A stretch of 27,884 bases of DNA from Methanobacterium sp. GTDB lineage: Archaea > Methanobacteriota > Methanobacteria > Methanobacteriales > Methanobacteriaceae. Position numbers and translations under genes: made by a program. This document shows positions 8,188 through 15,559 of the stretch, piece by piece; the stretch's first letter is position 1, and the number at the start of each line of letters is the position of its first letter. The notes beneath the pieces are model-generated. The model saw only the letters and a program-made list of their open reading frames with translations. It searched no databases and had not been told where the DNA came from. The stretch is taken from contig JADFDH010000008.1 in assembly GCA_018263005.1 (NCBI GenBank), positions 1 to 27,884 on the forward strand. The letters run 5' to 3'.

Positions 8188-8724
8188 TTATTGTATTTGT
8201 TCGTTGAAAAAAGTGGATAGTTCCTTTAGACTCTTTTGTATATTTTCTTTACTTCCGTAGAGGATTATCACATTATCCTCTTCAAATTCGATTATCACAT
8301 TATGATACTCAGCAATATCATGTAATCTTTCCTCTAAGATAGGTTCTTTGAAGGTTAGTCTGGCCATGGAAAAGGCGGATGGCGCTCCTACCACGAATCT
8401 TGGTTTTTTATCAGGAATTTTATATACTTGCTCTCCCAGGGAGGCCTTTTTAAGCTTTTCAACCCATTCGTCCTGGTATTCATCTCCTAAATCTCCAGCG
8501 ATGGTTAATAGGGTGTCCTGTGTTGAGGTTAACAATTCGTTGATCCTTTTTATTTCCTTAATCCTCTCCGGATCCGTGGGATCAACTTTGTAGAAGTTTA
8601 ATGTGGTCTTGGCCATCTGAATATCCTTATTTAAACCAGATGGTATTTCCATATCCTTTTTTCTTAGATCGGCTAATAAATCGACTAGTATCATCCAGGT
8701 CTGTTCTGCAGGTAAGTCATTCAT
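8188..8724 (-). CDS. DUF2096-like conserved methanogen protein
   Basis: A soluble 178-residue protein whose opening (LPAEQTWMILVDLLADLRKK) and overall make-up match my recollection of DUF2096, a family restricted to methanogens and of unknown function. The N-terminal ~100 residues are helical. The C-terminal part (~107-178) alternates strands and helices (RFVVGAPSAFSMARLTFKEPI, then VIIEFEEDNVIILYGS), suggesting a small alpha/beta ligand or RNA-binding fold (inference). Its ATG overlaps the upstream stop as ATGA (8721-8724), a sign of translational coupling. Confidence 0.75.
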   Translation of the reverse strand: MNDLPAEQTWMILVDLLADLRKKDMEIPSGLNKDIQMAKTTLNFYKVDPTDPERIKEIKRINELLTSTQDTLLTIAGDLGDEYQDEWVEKLKKASLGEQVYKIPDKKPRFVVGAPSAFSMARLTFKEPILEERLHDIAEYHNVIIEFEEDNVIILYGSKENIQKSLKELSTFFNEQIQ

Positions 8725-8987
8725 AGATGTTCTTCCAATATTTTCTGGCTACTGTAATTTAATTTAGCATCTACTTCTTCGAGTTCTCCTTTTATATCTT
8801 GTATATTCTTGTAAGAATCCAGGAAAATTACATGATAACTTTCTGTACCACTTATATTCAATATAGCTATATTCTCATCTTCTTTAATTGTCTTATCATC
8901 TAATGAAGCCTTATATTGTACGAATGGACCGTATTTTTCCGGTAATTCATTATATTTAAATATTCCTACCAGTGTTGCGATAAACAA
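8721..8987 (-). CDS. DUF749-like conserved methanogen protein
   Basis: The frame can be extended to GTG 8996, but that GTG is part of the Shine-Dalgarno sequence GAGGTG (8999-8994). TTG 8987 lies 6 nt after it and gives an 88-residue protein beginning MFIATLVGIFKY, which matches the expected family start of DUF749 as I remember it. No membrane segment is convincing; the product looks like a small mixed alpha/beta protein with an acidic helical C-terminus. Function is unknown. It is the first gene of a probable operon with the DUF2096-like gene (4-nt overlap) and the metallophosphoesterase. A+T-rich promoter-like sequence precedes it. Confidence 0.7.
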   Translation of the reverse strand: MFIATLVGIFKYNELPEKYGPFVQYKASLDDKTIKEDENIAILNISGTESYHVIFLDSYKNIQDIKGELEEVDAKLNYSSQKILEEHL

Positions 8988-9099
8988 ATAGTACACCTCA
9001 TTTTGAATTAAATTTTCATTTATTATAATTATTGATATAAAATTAAATATACTAAACGGTTTGTAATAAATATTTATAAAATCGTATTAAAATAGTTTT

Positions 9100-9114
9100 A
9101 AAAAAAATAAAAAA
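9100..9114 (-). terminator. T-run terminator after hdrB
   Basis: Read on the minus strand, T6 (9114-9109), A, then T8 (9107-9100) follow the hdrB stop by about 15 nt, as expected for an archaeal terminator. Confidence 0.6.
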
Positions 9115-9128
9115 TTTGGGAAAATTAA

Positions 9129-10052
9129 TTATTCCCCTCCAGTTATTTCATCCAGTTCTGAAAAGTCCCAGCACTTCTCCATTGCAGAATCAGTGCATAC
9201 CTGATGGGCATCCAGTGTTAGTTCATCTCCACCCAATCCCATGGCCAGTCCAAAGAGTTGGGCTAAGTGAAATACTGGAATTTCGAAGTCAGTGCCAAAT
9301 TTATCATTTGTTTCAACCTGACCTACATCGAACTGCAGATGGCAGAAAGGACAGACATTGACGATAGCATCTACACCAGCTTCTCTCATGTTGGTTAATT
9401 TTTCCTTGGTGAAATCAGCGGTAACATCCAGATCTCTGGATCGGAGACCTCCACCAGCACCGCAGCACATCATTTTGTCCTTATAGTTAATGGATTTGGC
9501 TCCGGTTAATTCTACCAATTCATCCAGGATGGTGGGTTTTATTGGGTCATCTATATCGATTTCAGAGCTGGGTTTGAGAAAGTGACAACCATAATGCACT
9601 GCTACATTAAGATTCAGTGGTTTGGTAACGGCTTCAGCTAGTTTATCCATTCCCACATCGTTGTAGAGAATTTCTGCGAAATGTCTTACTTTAATTTCTC
9701 CCTTGAATTCTCTGCCCACTTCAGCCAGTACTTTGTTGATCTTTTCCTTCATTTCTTCATCTTCATTGAGCATGTGGTTGGTTTCATAAAGTGAACCGAA
9801 ACATCCGTTACATTCAGTCATGATGTCGTTACCCTGATCTTCTGCAATGGTGATGTTACGAGCGGCGATGGATGCCCAGGTTGTTCGGTCAAATGAACCG
9901 AAAACACCCGGAGCTGGACAGCATGATGCTCCTTCCATGTCTTTTAGCCCTACACCCAATTTGTCAAAGAGTATTCGGGTGGATTTTTCGATACCAGGGT
10001 ATCGGTTGTTCATAATACATCCTAAAAAGTATGCGAATTCTTGATCTGCCAT
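9129..10052 (-). CDS. hdrB: CoB-CoM heterodisulfide reductase subunit B
   Basis: HdrB holds the catalytic site that reduces the CoM-S-S-CoB heterodisulfide, the last step of methanogenesis, in the cytosolic HdrABC-MvhADG electron-bifurcating complex. Two CCG domains are intact: C12, C44-C45, C81-x2-C84 and C156, C196-C197, C234-x2-C237. These bind the noncubane [4Fe-4S] clusters. Numbering is from ATG 10052, chosen because the upstream in-frame GTG 10061 is part of the AAGGTG ribosome site, which lies 8 nt before this ATG. That gives 307 residues, with only 10 nt after hdrC. hdrA is not in the window, the usual arrangement in Methanobacteriales. Confidence 0.97.
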   Translation of the reverse strand: MADQEFAYFLGCIMNNRYPGIEKSTRILFDKLGVGLKDMEGASCCPAPGVFGSFDRTTWASIAARNITIAEDQGNDIMTECNGCFGSLYETNHMLNEDEEMKEKINKVLAEVGREFKGEIKVRHFAEILYNDVGMDKLAEAVTKPLNLNVAVHYGCHFLKPSSEIDIDDPIKPTILDELVELTGAKSINYKDKMMCCGAGGGLRSRDLDVTADFTKEKLTNMREAGVDAIVNVCPFCHLQFDVGQVETNDKFGTDFEIPVFHLAQLFGLAMGLGGDELTLDAHQVCTDSAMEKCWDFSELDEITGGE

Positions 10053-10062
10053 GTTAATCACC

Positions 10063-10959
10063 TTATTCTAATTCTCCTTTCTCCCAGTTGTAACCAATAA
10101 GGCCATCAAAACCCGTGGATTTGGTTATCTTCTGAACTTCTTCCAGTGCTCCAGGGAAGCTATGGGTGGTTGGTGGTAATTCATCCAGTCCAACAGCTTT
10201 TCTAAGATCCTGAGTGGCGGGGTTTATTGGTACAGCATGTCCTGTTTTTAATACAAATGATCCGACCATTTTATGTGCTTTTCCCATGTAACCGGCTTTG
10301 GCAGCGTAGTTTCTGGCTATTTTCACGATGTCTACAATTTTAATACCCCGGGGGCATCTTTCCTGACATTCGTAGCAGGTGGTACACATCCATAGTGTGT
10401 CGTCTGATATTACCTGTTCTTTTAAGCCCATCACAGATTTTCTTACTATTTGTCTTATTCGGTAGGGGGTTCTCCTTCCAGATGGACATGCTCCTGTACA
10501 TGTACCGCACTGGAAACATAATGCTAATGTCTCAGCACCAGCATCCATCACTTCTTGTTTGAAATTTTCATCTATATTGTCACGAGTTAAAGTGTCTTCT
10601 TCTCTTCCTTCAAGTAAAGTCATACTATCACTCCTCTTGGTTTTGGGTTTTTCTTCAACTTCTGGTTTTTTTTCTGATTCTTTGGTCTTTTCTTCTGACT
10701 CTGATTTTTCTTTGGTTATTTCTTGAGTTTTTTGTGTATCTTCTTTTTCTTCTTCCACTGGCTCTTTCTTCACCGGTTCTTCTGCTTTTGCTTCCGGTTC
10801 TGTTTTTTCTGCAGTTTCTGTTTTTTCTTCTTTGACTTCGGTTGTCTCTGTTCCCTCTTCTTTCATCTCTGTCTCAGACTGTTGTTCTTCTGTCTCCTTC
10901 TGCTCTTCTGTGTCGTTTCCTCCACCTAACATGTTTTTTAAGCGTTTTAATTGTTTCAT
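10063..10959 (-). CDS. hdrC: Heterodisulfide reductase subunit C with acidic N-terminal extension
   Basis: HdrC carries electrons between HdrA and HdrB through two [4Fe-4S] clusters. Residues 113-298 form a normal ~186-residue HdrC with C148-x2-C151-x2-C154-x3-C158 and C192-x2-C195-x2-C198-x3-C202. Residues 1-112 are an uninterrupted low-complexity stretch dominated by Glu, Lys and Thr, preceded by a short basic start (MKQLKRLKNMLGGG). The extension's ATG 10959 has no good ribosome site. Met113 (10623) has GAGGAG (10636-10631) 7 nt upstream, a textbook site, so a short canonical HdrC may also, or mainly, be made. The open frame and biased composition argue that the extension is real coding sequence. 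hdrB follows by 10 nt. Confidence 0.93.
   Translation of the reverse strand: MKQLKRLKNMLGGGNDTEEQKETEEQQSETEMKEEGTETTEVKEEKTETAEKTEPEAKAEEPVKKEPVEEEKEDTQKTQEITKEKSESEEKTKESEKKPEVEEKPKTKRSDSMTLLEGREEDTLTRDNIDENFKQEVMDAGAETLALCFQCGTCTGACPSGRRTPYRIRQIVRKSVMGLKEQVISDDTLWMCTTCYECQERCPRGIKIVDIVKIARNYAAKAGYMGKAHKMVGSFVLKTGHAVPINPATQDLRKAVGLDELPPTTHSFPGALEEVQKITKSTGFDGLIGYNWEKGELE
10631..10636 (-). promoter_or_regulatory. Internal Shine-Dalgarno sequence for canonical hdrC start
   Basis: GAGGAG on the minus strand lies 7 nt before an in-frame ATG (10623) inside the long hdrC reading frame. It would start a 186-residue HdrC, close to the size usual for the subunit in Methanobacteriales. Confidence 0.65.
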
Positions 10960-11035
10960 TCTTCTTTCACGCCCTGAATGTCTTACCAGTCTGTGTGAAA
11001 TCTTATGATTTTCAATAATAGGTTTAAGATTTGCC

Positions 11036-11043
11036 TATTTAAA
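11036..11043 (-). promoter_or_regulatory. TATA box of hdrC
   Basis: TTTAAATA on the minus strand matches the archaeal TATA consensus. Transcription would start near 11014, leaving a leader of about 55 nt before ATG 10959. Confidence 0.5.
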
Positions 11044-11065
11044 GATTACTAAAAAATTGCTTATT

Positions 11066-11082
11066 GTAACCTTTTAGGTTAC
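11066..11082. promoter_or_regulatory. Palindrome upstream of hdrC promoter
   Basis: GTAACC-TTTTA-GGTTAC is a perfect 6-bp inverted repeat with a 5-nt centre; the next outer pair (T/A) also matches. It lies about 23 bp upstream of the hdrC TATA box, where archaeal activators commonly bind. Confidence 0.45.
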
Positions 11083-11277
11083 AGTATGGTGATGGACAAA
11101 AATTCCAGGAATAAGAATAATACATCTCATAGATTTTAGAGGGGATATAATTGGTATTTTGCCCAAAAAAAATAACCACAGTCAGGGGCAGTGGTTTCAG
11201 TTCTCCCTATTAAAATTTCTAACATTTATTTTTTTTTGGACAAATCTTATTATTCAATAAAAACTTAAAGATACACT

Positions 11278-12009
11278 ATGCTGGAGATCATAATGCACGA
11301 CGGCCCTGCCAGACTGGGCCGATATAAGGAAATGAAAACACCGAACACTTTACCATCTGATGGTTCCCTATCCCTTGGTTTAGATGAACCAATGCCCTAT
11401 AACGTTCCCTTATCCCTGGCGGAATTTTCTGTGAAAAAAACCATAGAAAATGCTACAGAAAGCAATGAAACAGGCATAGGTGTGGTGCAGGGTTCGAAAT
11501 ATCCTGAATTAAGGGTTAAGTGTGCCTTAGAACTGGAAAGATTGGGTAATGAAGTATTGATGGTCGCCCATTGTGATGATCTTCAAAAAAGACCCCTGGA
11601 ACTCCTGAAGATAGTTGTTGAACTCCGGGAGAGTATAAAACCTAACACCGCATTATATTTTCCCTTCGTTAAAATCCCATTCATACCCTTACTGGCCTAT
11701 ATTGGTGTTGATTTCTTTGGAAGTGCCTCCAATGATATATACGCTGACCTGGGAATGTTGACCACCTCTCATAAGATCTATGACCTGGATAAATATGAAA
11801 TATACCAATTAAACCAGGAAGAACTGAGAGATTACAATTATAATACCATGGATTTTGTTCTAAGAGAAGTGAGGGAGAATATAAAACAGGGGACTTTAAG
11901 AAACCTGGTGGAAGAAAGGTGCTGCTCATCTCCAGAGACCATGACCGCTTTAAGAGTGCTGGACCGGGATTATTATGAATTCTTGGATAAATACACCCCA
12001 CTATACTAG
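11278..12009 (+). CDS. ArcS/TGT-like archaeosine-modification protein, short form
   Basis: The opening (LEIIMHDGPARLGRYKEMKTPNTLPS) and the C-terminal LRNLVEERCCSSPETMTALRVLDRDYYEFLDKYTPLY-type region (about residues 208-243) resemble the N-terminal TGT-fold domain of ArcS/TgtA2, which acts in archaeosine formation at tRNA position 15. At 243 residues it lacks the later DUF5591 and PUA domains of full-length ArcS (about 500+ aa). Either ArcS is split in this organism, with the rest encoded elsewhere, or this is a diverged stand-alone relative. I assign the family from remembered motifs, so confidence is moderate. There is no Shine-Dalgarno sequence; the transcript is probably leaderless. A convergent UbiA gene follows immediately (1 nt apart). 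Confidence 0.6.
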   Translation: MLEIIMHDGPARLGRYKEMKTPNTLPSDGSLSLGLDEPMPYNVPLSLAEFSVKKTIENATESNETGIGVVQGSKYPELRVKCALELERLGNEVLMVAHCDDLQKRPLELLKIVVELRESIKPNTALYFPFVKIPFIPLLAYIGVDFFGSASNDIYADLGMLTTSHKIYDLDKYEIYQLNQEELRDYNYNTMDFVLREVRENIKQGTLRNLVEERCCSSPETMTALRVLDRDYYEFLDKYTPLY

Positions 12010-12010
12010 T

Positions 12011-12868
12011 TTAAAAGAATAAGGTGTTAATTACCAGAGCTGTGAATAATAAACCCCCTAATGCCGTATTCACATAAGGCAAATACCAGTAAACTTTATT
12101 TATATCCGAACTAGTTTTAATTAAAAGAATTAGGGGAAATAAAGGATATAAAAATACCAGAAAACTTAAAGGGAAGAATTGGGCCAGATATATCACTATG
12201 AAAGATAATATTAACCAGAAAATTAGGCATAAAATTAAGGAGGCTTTTTCTCCAATGAAAACGGGGGTAGTGTTGATTCCAGCATCACCATCGTATTCAA
12301 TATCCGGTATGGCAGAAAAAATATGCATGGCAGAGATATGGAAATAGGCGCCTAAACACATAATAAGGGAAGGCAGAGAATTTGAAACCAGATAGAAAGC
12401 AAAAATACCGGGTACAACATATAAATAATTTGATGAAAAGTCTAAAAATGGTTTATCTTTAAATCTTAATGGCTTAGCACTATAAAAATAGGAAAGCAGT
12501 AGGAATCCGGCGAAGATCAATCTTTCCCCGGTATTCTGGAAGAACATTAAAATTAGACTGAACCCTATTAGTAGATATATTATGTTTAAGAGTTTTTTTC
12601 TCTCTTTAATCTGAATTCTATACTCTTTTTCATCCTTTTTAGGGTTTAGAATATCTGTTTCCATATCCCAGTAATCATTAACCCCATAAATAAATATATT
12701 CGCTGGTATGAAGAAATAAAATAGGTATAGGTAATATTCTGGACGGAAGAAGTCTGCTAAAATACTGAATCCCAAGGCATATCCAACTACATAGGTTCCG
12801 CCTGTGTAAATCCAAAACCGAAAACGGGATATCTTAAATAAAAAAGAAAGAATGTCCCTCATAATCAA
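12011..12868 (-). CDS. UbiA-family prenyltransferase, lycopene elongase type
   Basis: An integral membrane prenyltransferase with about eight to nine helices. Motif 1 is N64-D-x2-D68-x3-D72 (NDYWDMETD), and motif 2 is D189-x3-D193 within IPDIEYDGDAGINTT; both bind Mg-diphosphate. The IPDIE-D--AGI-T form of motif 2 is what I associate with carotenoid C5 elongases (LyeJ, CrtEb), which add dimethylallyl units to lycopene on the way to C50 carotenoids. Adjacent crtB, crtI and cruF support this over ubiquinone, heme or archaeal-lipid roles, although a geranylgeranylglyceryl phosphate synthase-like lipid role cannot be fully excluded. The start is TTG 12868 (AGGG 6 nt upstream) or ATG 12862. It lies 50 nt after crtB and is the last gene of the set. 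Confidence 0.82.
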   Translation of the reverse strand: MIMRDILSFLFKISRFRFWIYTGGTYVVGYALGFSILADFFRPEYYLYLFYFFIPANIFIYGVNDYWDMETDILNPKKDEKEYRIQIKERKKLLNIIYLLIGFSLILMFFQNTGERLIFAGFLLLSYFYSAKPLRFKDKPFLDFSSNYLYVVPGIFAFYLVSNSLPSLIMCLGAYFHISAMHIFSAIPDIEYDGDAGINTTPVFIGEKASLILCLIFWLILSFIVIYLAQFFPLSFLVFLYPLFPLILLIKTSSDINKVYWYLPYVNTALGGLLFTALVINTLFF

Positions 12869-12918
12869 TTCAATCCCTAATGATAAATTACTCTTAACAG
12901 TATTATAATTTTATTTTA

Positions 12919-13764
12919 TTAACTTAAACTAAGACGAACTGAATTGGAAAATATGTTTGAAACTATCTTGGGTATTGTTGGTTTCACCTTCCTTTCATAT
13001 ACTAAGAAAGGATCTTTTTCTATCTGTTTAGCTGTCCATAAGTACATATCAGATGCTGTTTTTATGGGAATCAGATAACGGGTAGGGATGTATTTGAAAC
13101 CTTTTTCAGCTTCATTTTGCCACTGGTAATATGTTTTTAATTGCTTTTTTAGGAAATATTGGAAATTATCTGGTTCTTGTTTATTCAGATTTGCATCTAA
13201 GCTTTTTATACCATATTCCTCCATTTCATCCTGGGGGAAATAAATCCGGCCCAGTTGCAGATCTTCGGAGATGTCCCTGATAAAATTCACATATTGCATG
13301 GCCCTGCCTAAATATCTGGCGGCAGTGTATGATTCGGTGGGTAAATCCAGGATACTGGCCATGAAAAGCCCTACTACTTCAGAAGAACCATATAAATAGA
13401 TTAATAATTCATCCATATTTTGATAGTTGGATTTGTAGAGATCCATCTCCATAGATTTGAGAAAAGCTTCAACCCATTCTTTATTGAAATTTTTTCTCTT
13501 CTCCAGTCCAGCGAAGGAATCAACCACCACATCACCAGTGACGGTGCCTTTTCTAGCTTCCGGGTAACGATCCTTAAAATTATAGAATCCTTGATCATCC
13601 TGGGGGATGCTGTCCACATAATCATCCGCCTTTCTAAGGAAACTATAGAGGATGAATACATCTCTTCTAACACTCTTAGGGAAAAAAATAGTACTATAAA
13701 AATAGGTTTTACTTCCTTTTTTGAAAATAGAGTAGATGGTCTTATCAGTTTTCATTGTATCCAA
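12919..13764 (-). CDS. crtB: Phytoene synthase (squalene/phytoene synthase family)
   Basis: CrtB condenses two geranylgeranyl diphosphates head to head to phytoene. Both Asp-rich motifs are present: D47-D48-Y-V-D51 and RDISEDLQLGRIYFP (163-177, with D164 and D168). Length 281 is normal. A C30 activity (dehydrosqualene or squalene) cannot be ruled out from sequence, but the CruF and elongase neighbours favour C40. The N-terminus is either TTG 13764, 7 nt after AAGGA, or ATG 13755. A 124-nt gap separates it from crtI upstream, so it may have its own promoter. Confidence 0.9.
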   Translation of the reverse strand: MDTMKTDKTIYSIFKKGSKTYFYSTIFFPKSVRRDVFILYSFLRKADDYVDSIPQDDQGFYNFKDRYPEARKGTVTGDVVVDSFAGLEKRKNFNKEWVEAFLKSMEMDLYKSNYQNMDELLIYLYGSSEVVGLFMASILDLPTESYTAARYLGRAMQYVNFIRDISEDLQLGRIYFPQDEMEEYGIKSLDANLNKQEPDNFQYFLKKQLKTYYQWQNEAEKGFKYIPTRYLIPIKTASDMYLWTAKQIEKDPFLVYERKVKPTIPKIVSNIFSNSVRLSLS

Positions 13765-13774
13765 CCATGTGTCC

Positions 13775-13806
13775 TTTCAAATAATTTCAAACTATTAAAT
13801 TTCAAA
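13775..13806. repeat. Three TTTCAAA copies upstream of crtB
   Basis: TTTCAAA occurs at 13775-13781, 13785-13791 and 13800-13806, spaced 10 and 15 bp, just upstream of the crtB start. Helical-turn spacing is suggestive, but in such A+T-rich DNA it could be chance. Confidence 0.3.
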
Positions 13807-13888
13807 TTGAACCTCATCTAGTAATATTATCTTGTTTTATTCTATGGTCTTTTTATATTTCATATCCATCATTATTTATATGTATTCA

Positions 13889-15364
13889 TTATTTAGAGAA
13901 TTGGTCTTTAATCTCCTCTGCCACTATCTGTGAAGATATCAATGTCATAGGCACACCTATACCGGGATGAGTGTAATGCCCCGAGTAGAATAGATTTTTT
14001 ACTTTTTTACTCTGATGTGCCGGTCTCCATAGGGCTGATTGTCTTAGAGTATGGGATAAACCTAATGCTGTGCCTTTATAAGCGTTGTATCTTTCTTTAA
14101 AGTCATTTAATGCGAATATTCTTTTAACCACTATGTGATCTCTTATATTTTCTCCTAATTTAGATTCCAGGTCATCCATAATCATATCGTAGAATGATTC
14201 GCGTAATTGTGGTGTGTCTTCTAAACCCGGGGCGAGAGGAATCAAAAGGAATAGTGTGTCTGATCCAGATGGAGCTGCTGATTTATCAGTCCGGGAGGGT
14301 ACATTAACATAATATGAGGGATTTTCCGGCCAGGCTGCCTTCTTAGGATCGAAAATTGTGTCAAATCCATGCTCCCAATCTTCATCCAAGAATAAATTGT
14401 GATGTACCAGTTTTTCAAACTGCCGATCCACTCCCAAATAAACTACCATAGCAGATGGTGCCATTACCCGGGAGTCCCAGTATTTCTCATCATAGGTTCT
14501 GTTATCCTTAGTGAGAAGATCTAATTCTGAATGAGCATAATCCGCGTTAATTATTGCTAGATCAGTATCATAAGCTCCTTTATTGGTTATAATTCTTTTT
14601 AGTTTATGTTCATGGATTTCCAATAGTTCCACAGATTCATTAAAATGAAATTCTACACCATAAGACTGGGCCAATTTATACATTGAATCAACCACTTTCC
14701 TCATCCCTCCCTGCGGATAGAAAACACCCATGGTAAGGTCCACATGTGACATGAGATGATAAAATGAGGGAGTGTTGGCAGGGGAACCTCCCAGGAATCC
14801 GATGGCATATTCTAATATTTTTCTTGCTTCATCGCTTTCAAATTTCTTATTTACATAGTGCTGTAAATTTTCCCAGATGTTTAATTTGTAACCCCTTAAT
14901 AATAATTTACCATTTAAAAAGTCCAGAATGGATCTGTAATCTTTATATAACATCTCATGTAATGAGAATTCATATAATTCTTCAGATGATTTGAGATATT
15001 CTTTTAATTTCTCAGCTCCATTTTCTTCTAAACTATCGAAGAGTTCATAATTCTTTTCAATGTCAGAAGCAACATCTACTAACTTCTTATCTCCAAAAAA
15101 TATCCGGTAAGATGGATCCAGCTTTTCTAACTGGAAGAAGTCTTCTGGTTTTTTTCCGAATTCAGCATAAAAATTCTCATATACATCAGGCATCAGATAC
15201 CAGGAGGGGCCCATATCAAAATAAAAATCTTTATCTGCATAAACACTAGCCCTGCCGCCTGGTTGTTCATTTTTCTCTATAACTGTTACATCAAATCCGT
15301 CTTTAGCCAATAATGCCGCTGCAGATAGACCTCCAAATCCTGATCCCACCACTGTTACTTTCAT
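13889..15364 (-). CDS. crtI: Phytoene desaturase (CrtI family)
   Basis: This FAD-dependent desaturase/isomerase converts phytoene toward lycopene. The N-terminal Rossmann fingerprint is G7-S-G-F-G-G12 with E30 at the end of beta2 and P-G-G-R (35-38). GPSWYLMPDVYENF follows, and the C-terminal signature is GHYTHPGIGVPM (462-473), both typical of the CrtI/CrtD family. At 491 residues it is full length. It is the only desaturase in the cluster, so the 3,4-desaturation done by CrtD in bacterioruberin synthesis would need this enzyme to be bifunctional or a second gene elsewhere. ATG 15364 has only a weak ribosome site. A TATA-like sequence lies at 15419-15430. Confidence 0.93.
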   Translation of the reverse strand: MKVTVVGSGFGGLSAAALLAKDGFDVTVIEKNEQPGGRASVYADKDFYFDMGPSWYLMPDVYENFYAEFGKKPEDFFQLEKLDPSYRIFFGDKKLVDVASDIEKNYELFDSLEENGAEKLKEYLKSSEELYEFSLHEMLYKDYRSILDFLNGKLLLRGYKLNIWENLQHYVNKKFESDEARKILEYAIGFLGGSPANTPSFYHLMSHVDLTMGVFYPQGGMRKVVDSMYKLAQSYGVEFHFNESVELLEIHEHKLKRIITNKGAYDTDLAIINADYAHSELDLLTKDNRTYDEKYWDSRVMAPSAMVVYLGVDRQFEKLVHHNLFLDEDWEHGFDTIFDPKKAAWPENPSYYVNVPSRTDKSAAPSGSDTLFLLIPLAPGLEDTPQLRESFYDMIMDDLESKLGENIRDHIVVKRIFALNDFKERYNAYKGTALGLSHTLRQSALWRPAHQSKKVKNLFYSGHYTHPGIGVPMTLISSQIVAEEIKDQFSK

Positions 15365-15418
15365 TTTTTACCACTACCCGGAAAATTTTTCTTATAACTT
15401 CGCAATCCATTAATCAAT

Positions 15419-15430
15419 AATATATATTAA
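15419..15430 (-). promoter_or_regulatory. TATA-like promoter of crtI
   Basis: The sequence AATATATATTAA is centred about 60 nt upstream of the crtI ATG, which would give a leader near 33 nt. It is symmetric, so orientation comes from the downstream gene only. Confidence 0.4.
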
Positions 15431-15460
15431 GTTCATATTAATAAAAATTTACCCTAAATG

Positions 15461-15476
15461 TAACTTTTTGAAGTTA
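15461..15476. promoter_or_regulatory. Palindrome upstream of crtI promoter
   Basis: TAACTT-TTTG-AAGTTA is a perfect 6-bp inverted repeat about 30 bp upstream of the crtI TATA-like box. It resembles the hdrC palindrome in sequence and placement. It lies in the 195-nt crtI-cruF spacer, which contains no gene. Confidence 0.4.
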
Positions 15477-15559
15477 TTGAGTGATTATTAAATTATAATA
15501 ACTACTTAACATTCATCTTAAACCTAAAATTGAAATAAACAACAATAAAATGTTTAATT

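Larger units (their letters stand above)
10960..11277. other. 318-nt divergent promoter region of hdrCB and the ArcS-like gene
   Basis: No gene is visible. It holds the hdrC TATA box (11036-11043), a strong palindrome (11066-11082), a second inverted repeat AACCAC (11174-11179) / GTGGTT (11191-11196) and a T-run (11228-11237). The + strand gene at 11278 has no ribosome site, but TTATTATT at about 11247-11254 is spaced for a leaderless start. Confidence 0.6.

Noticed and set aside
10723..10929. Plus-strand open frame rich in Phe and Cys
   Set aside because: It is the mirror image of the Glu/Lys-rich hdrC extension (GAA/AAG codons read as TTC/CTT); no ribosome site and no plausible protein.
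11174..11196. Inverted repeat AACCAC/GTGGTT as a possible riboswitch or small RNA
   Set aside because: Only 6-bp arms with an 11-nt loop and no further paired elements; noted as part of the divergent promoter region only.
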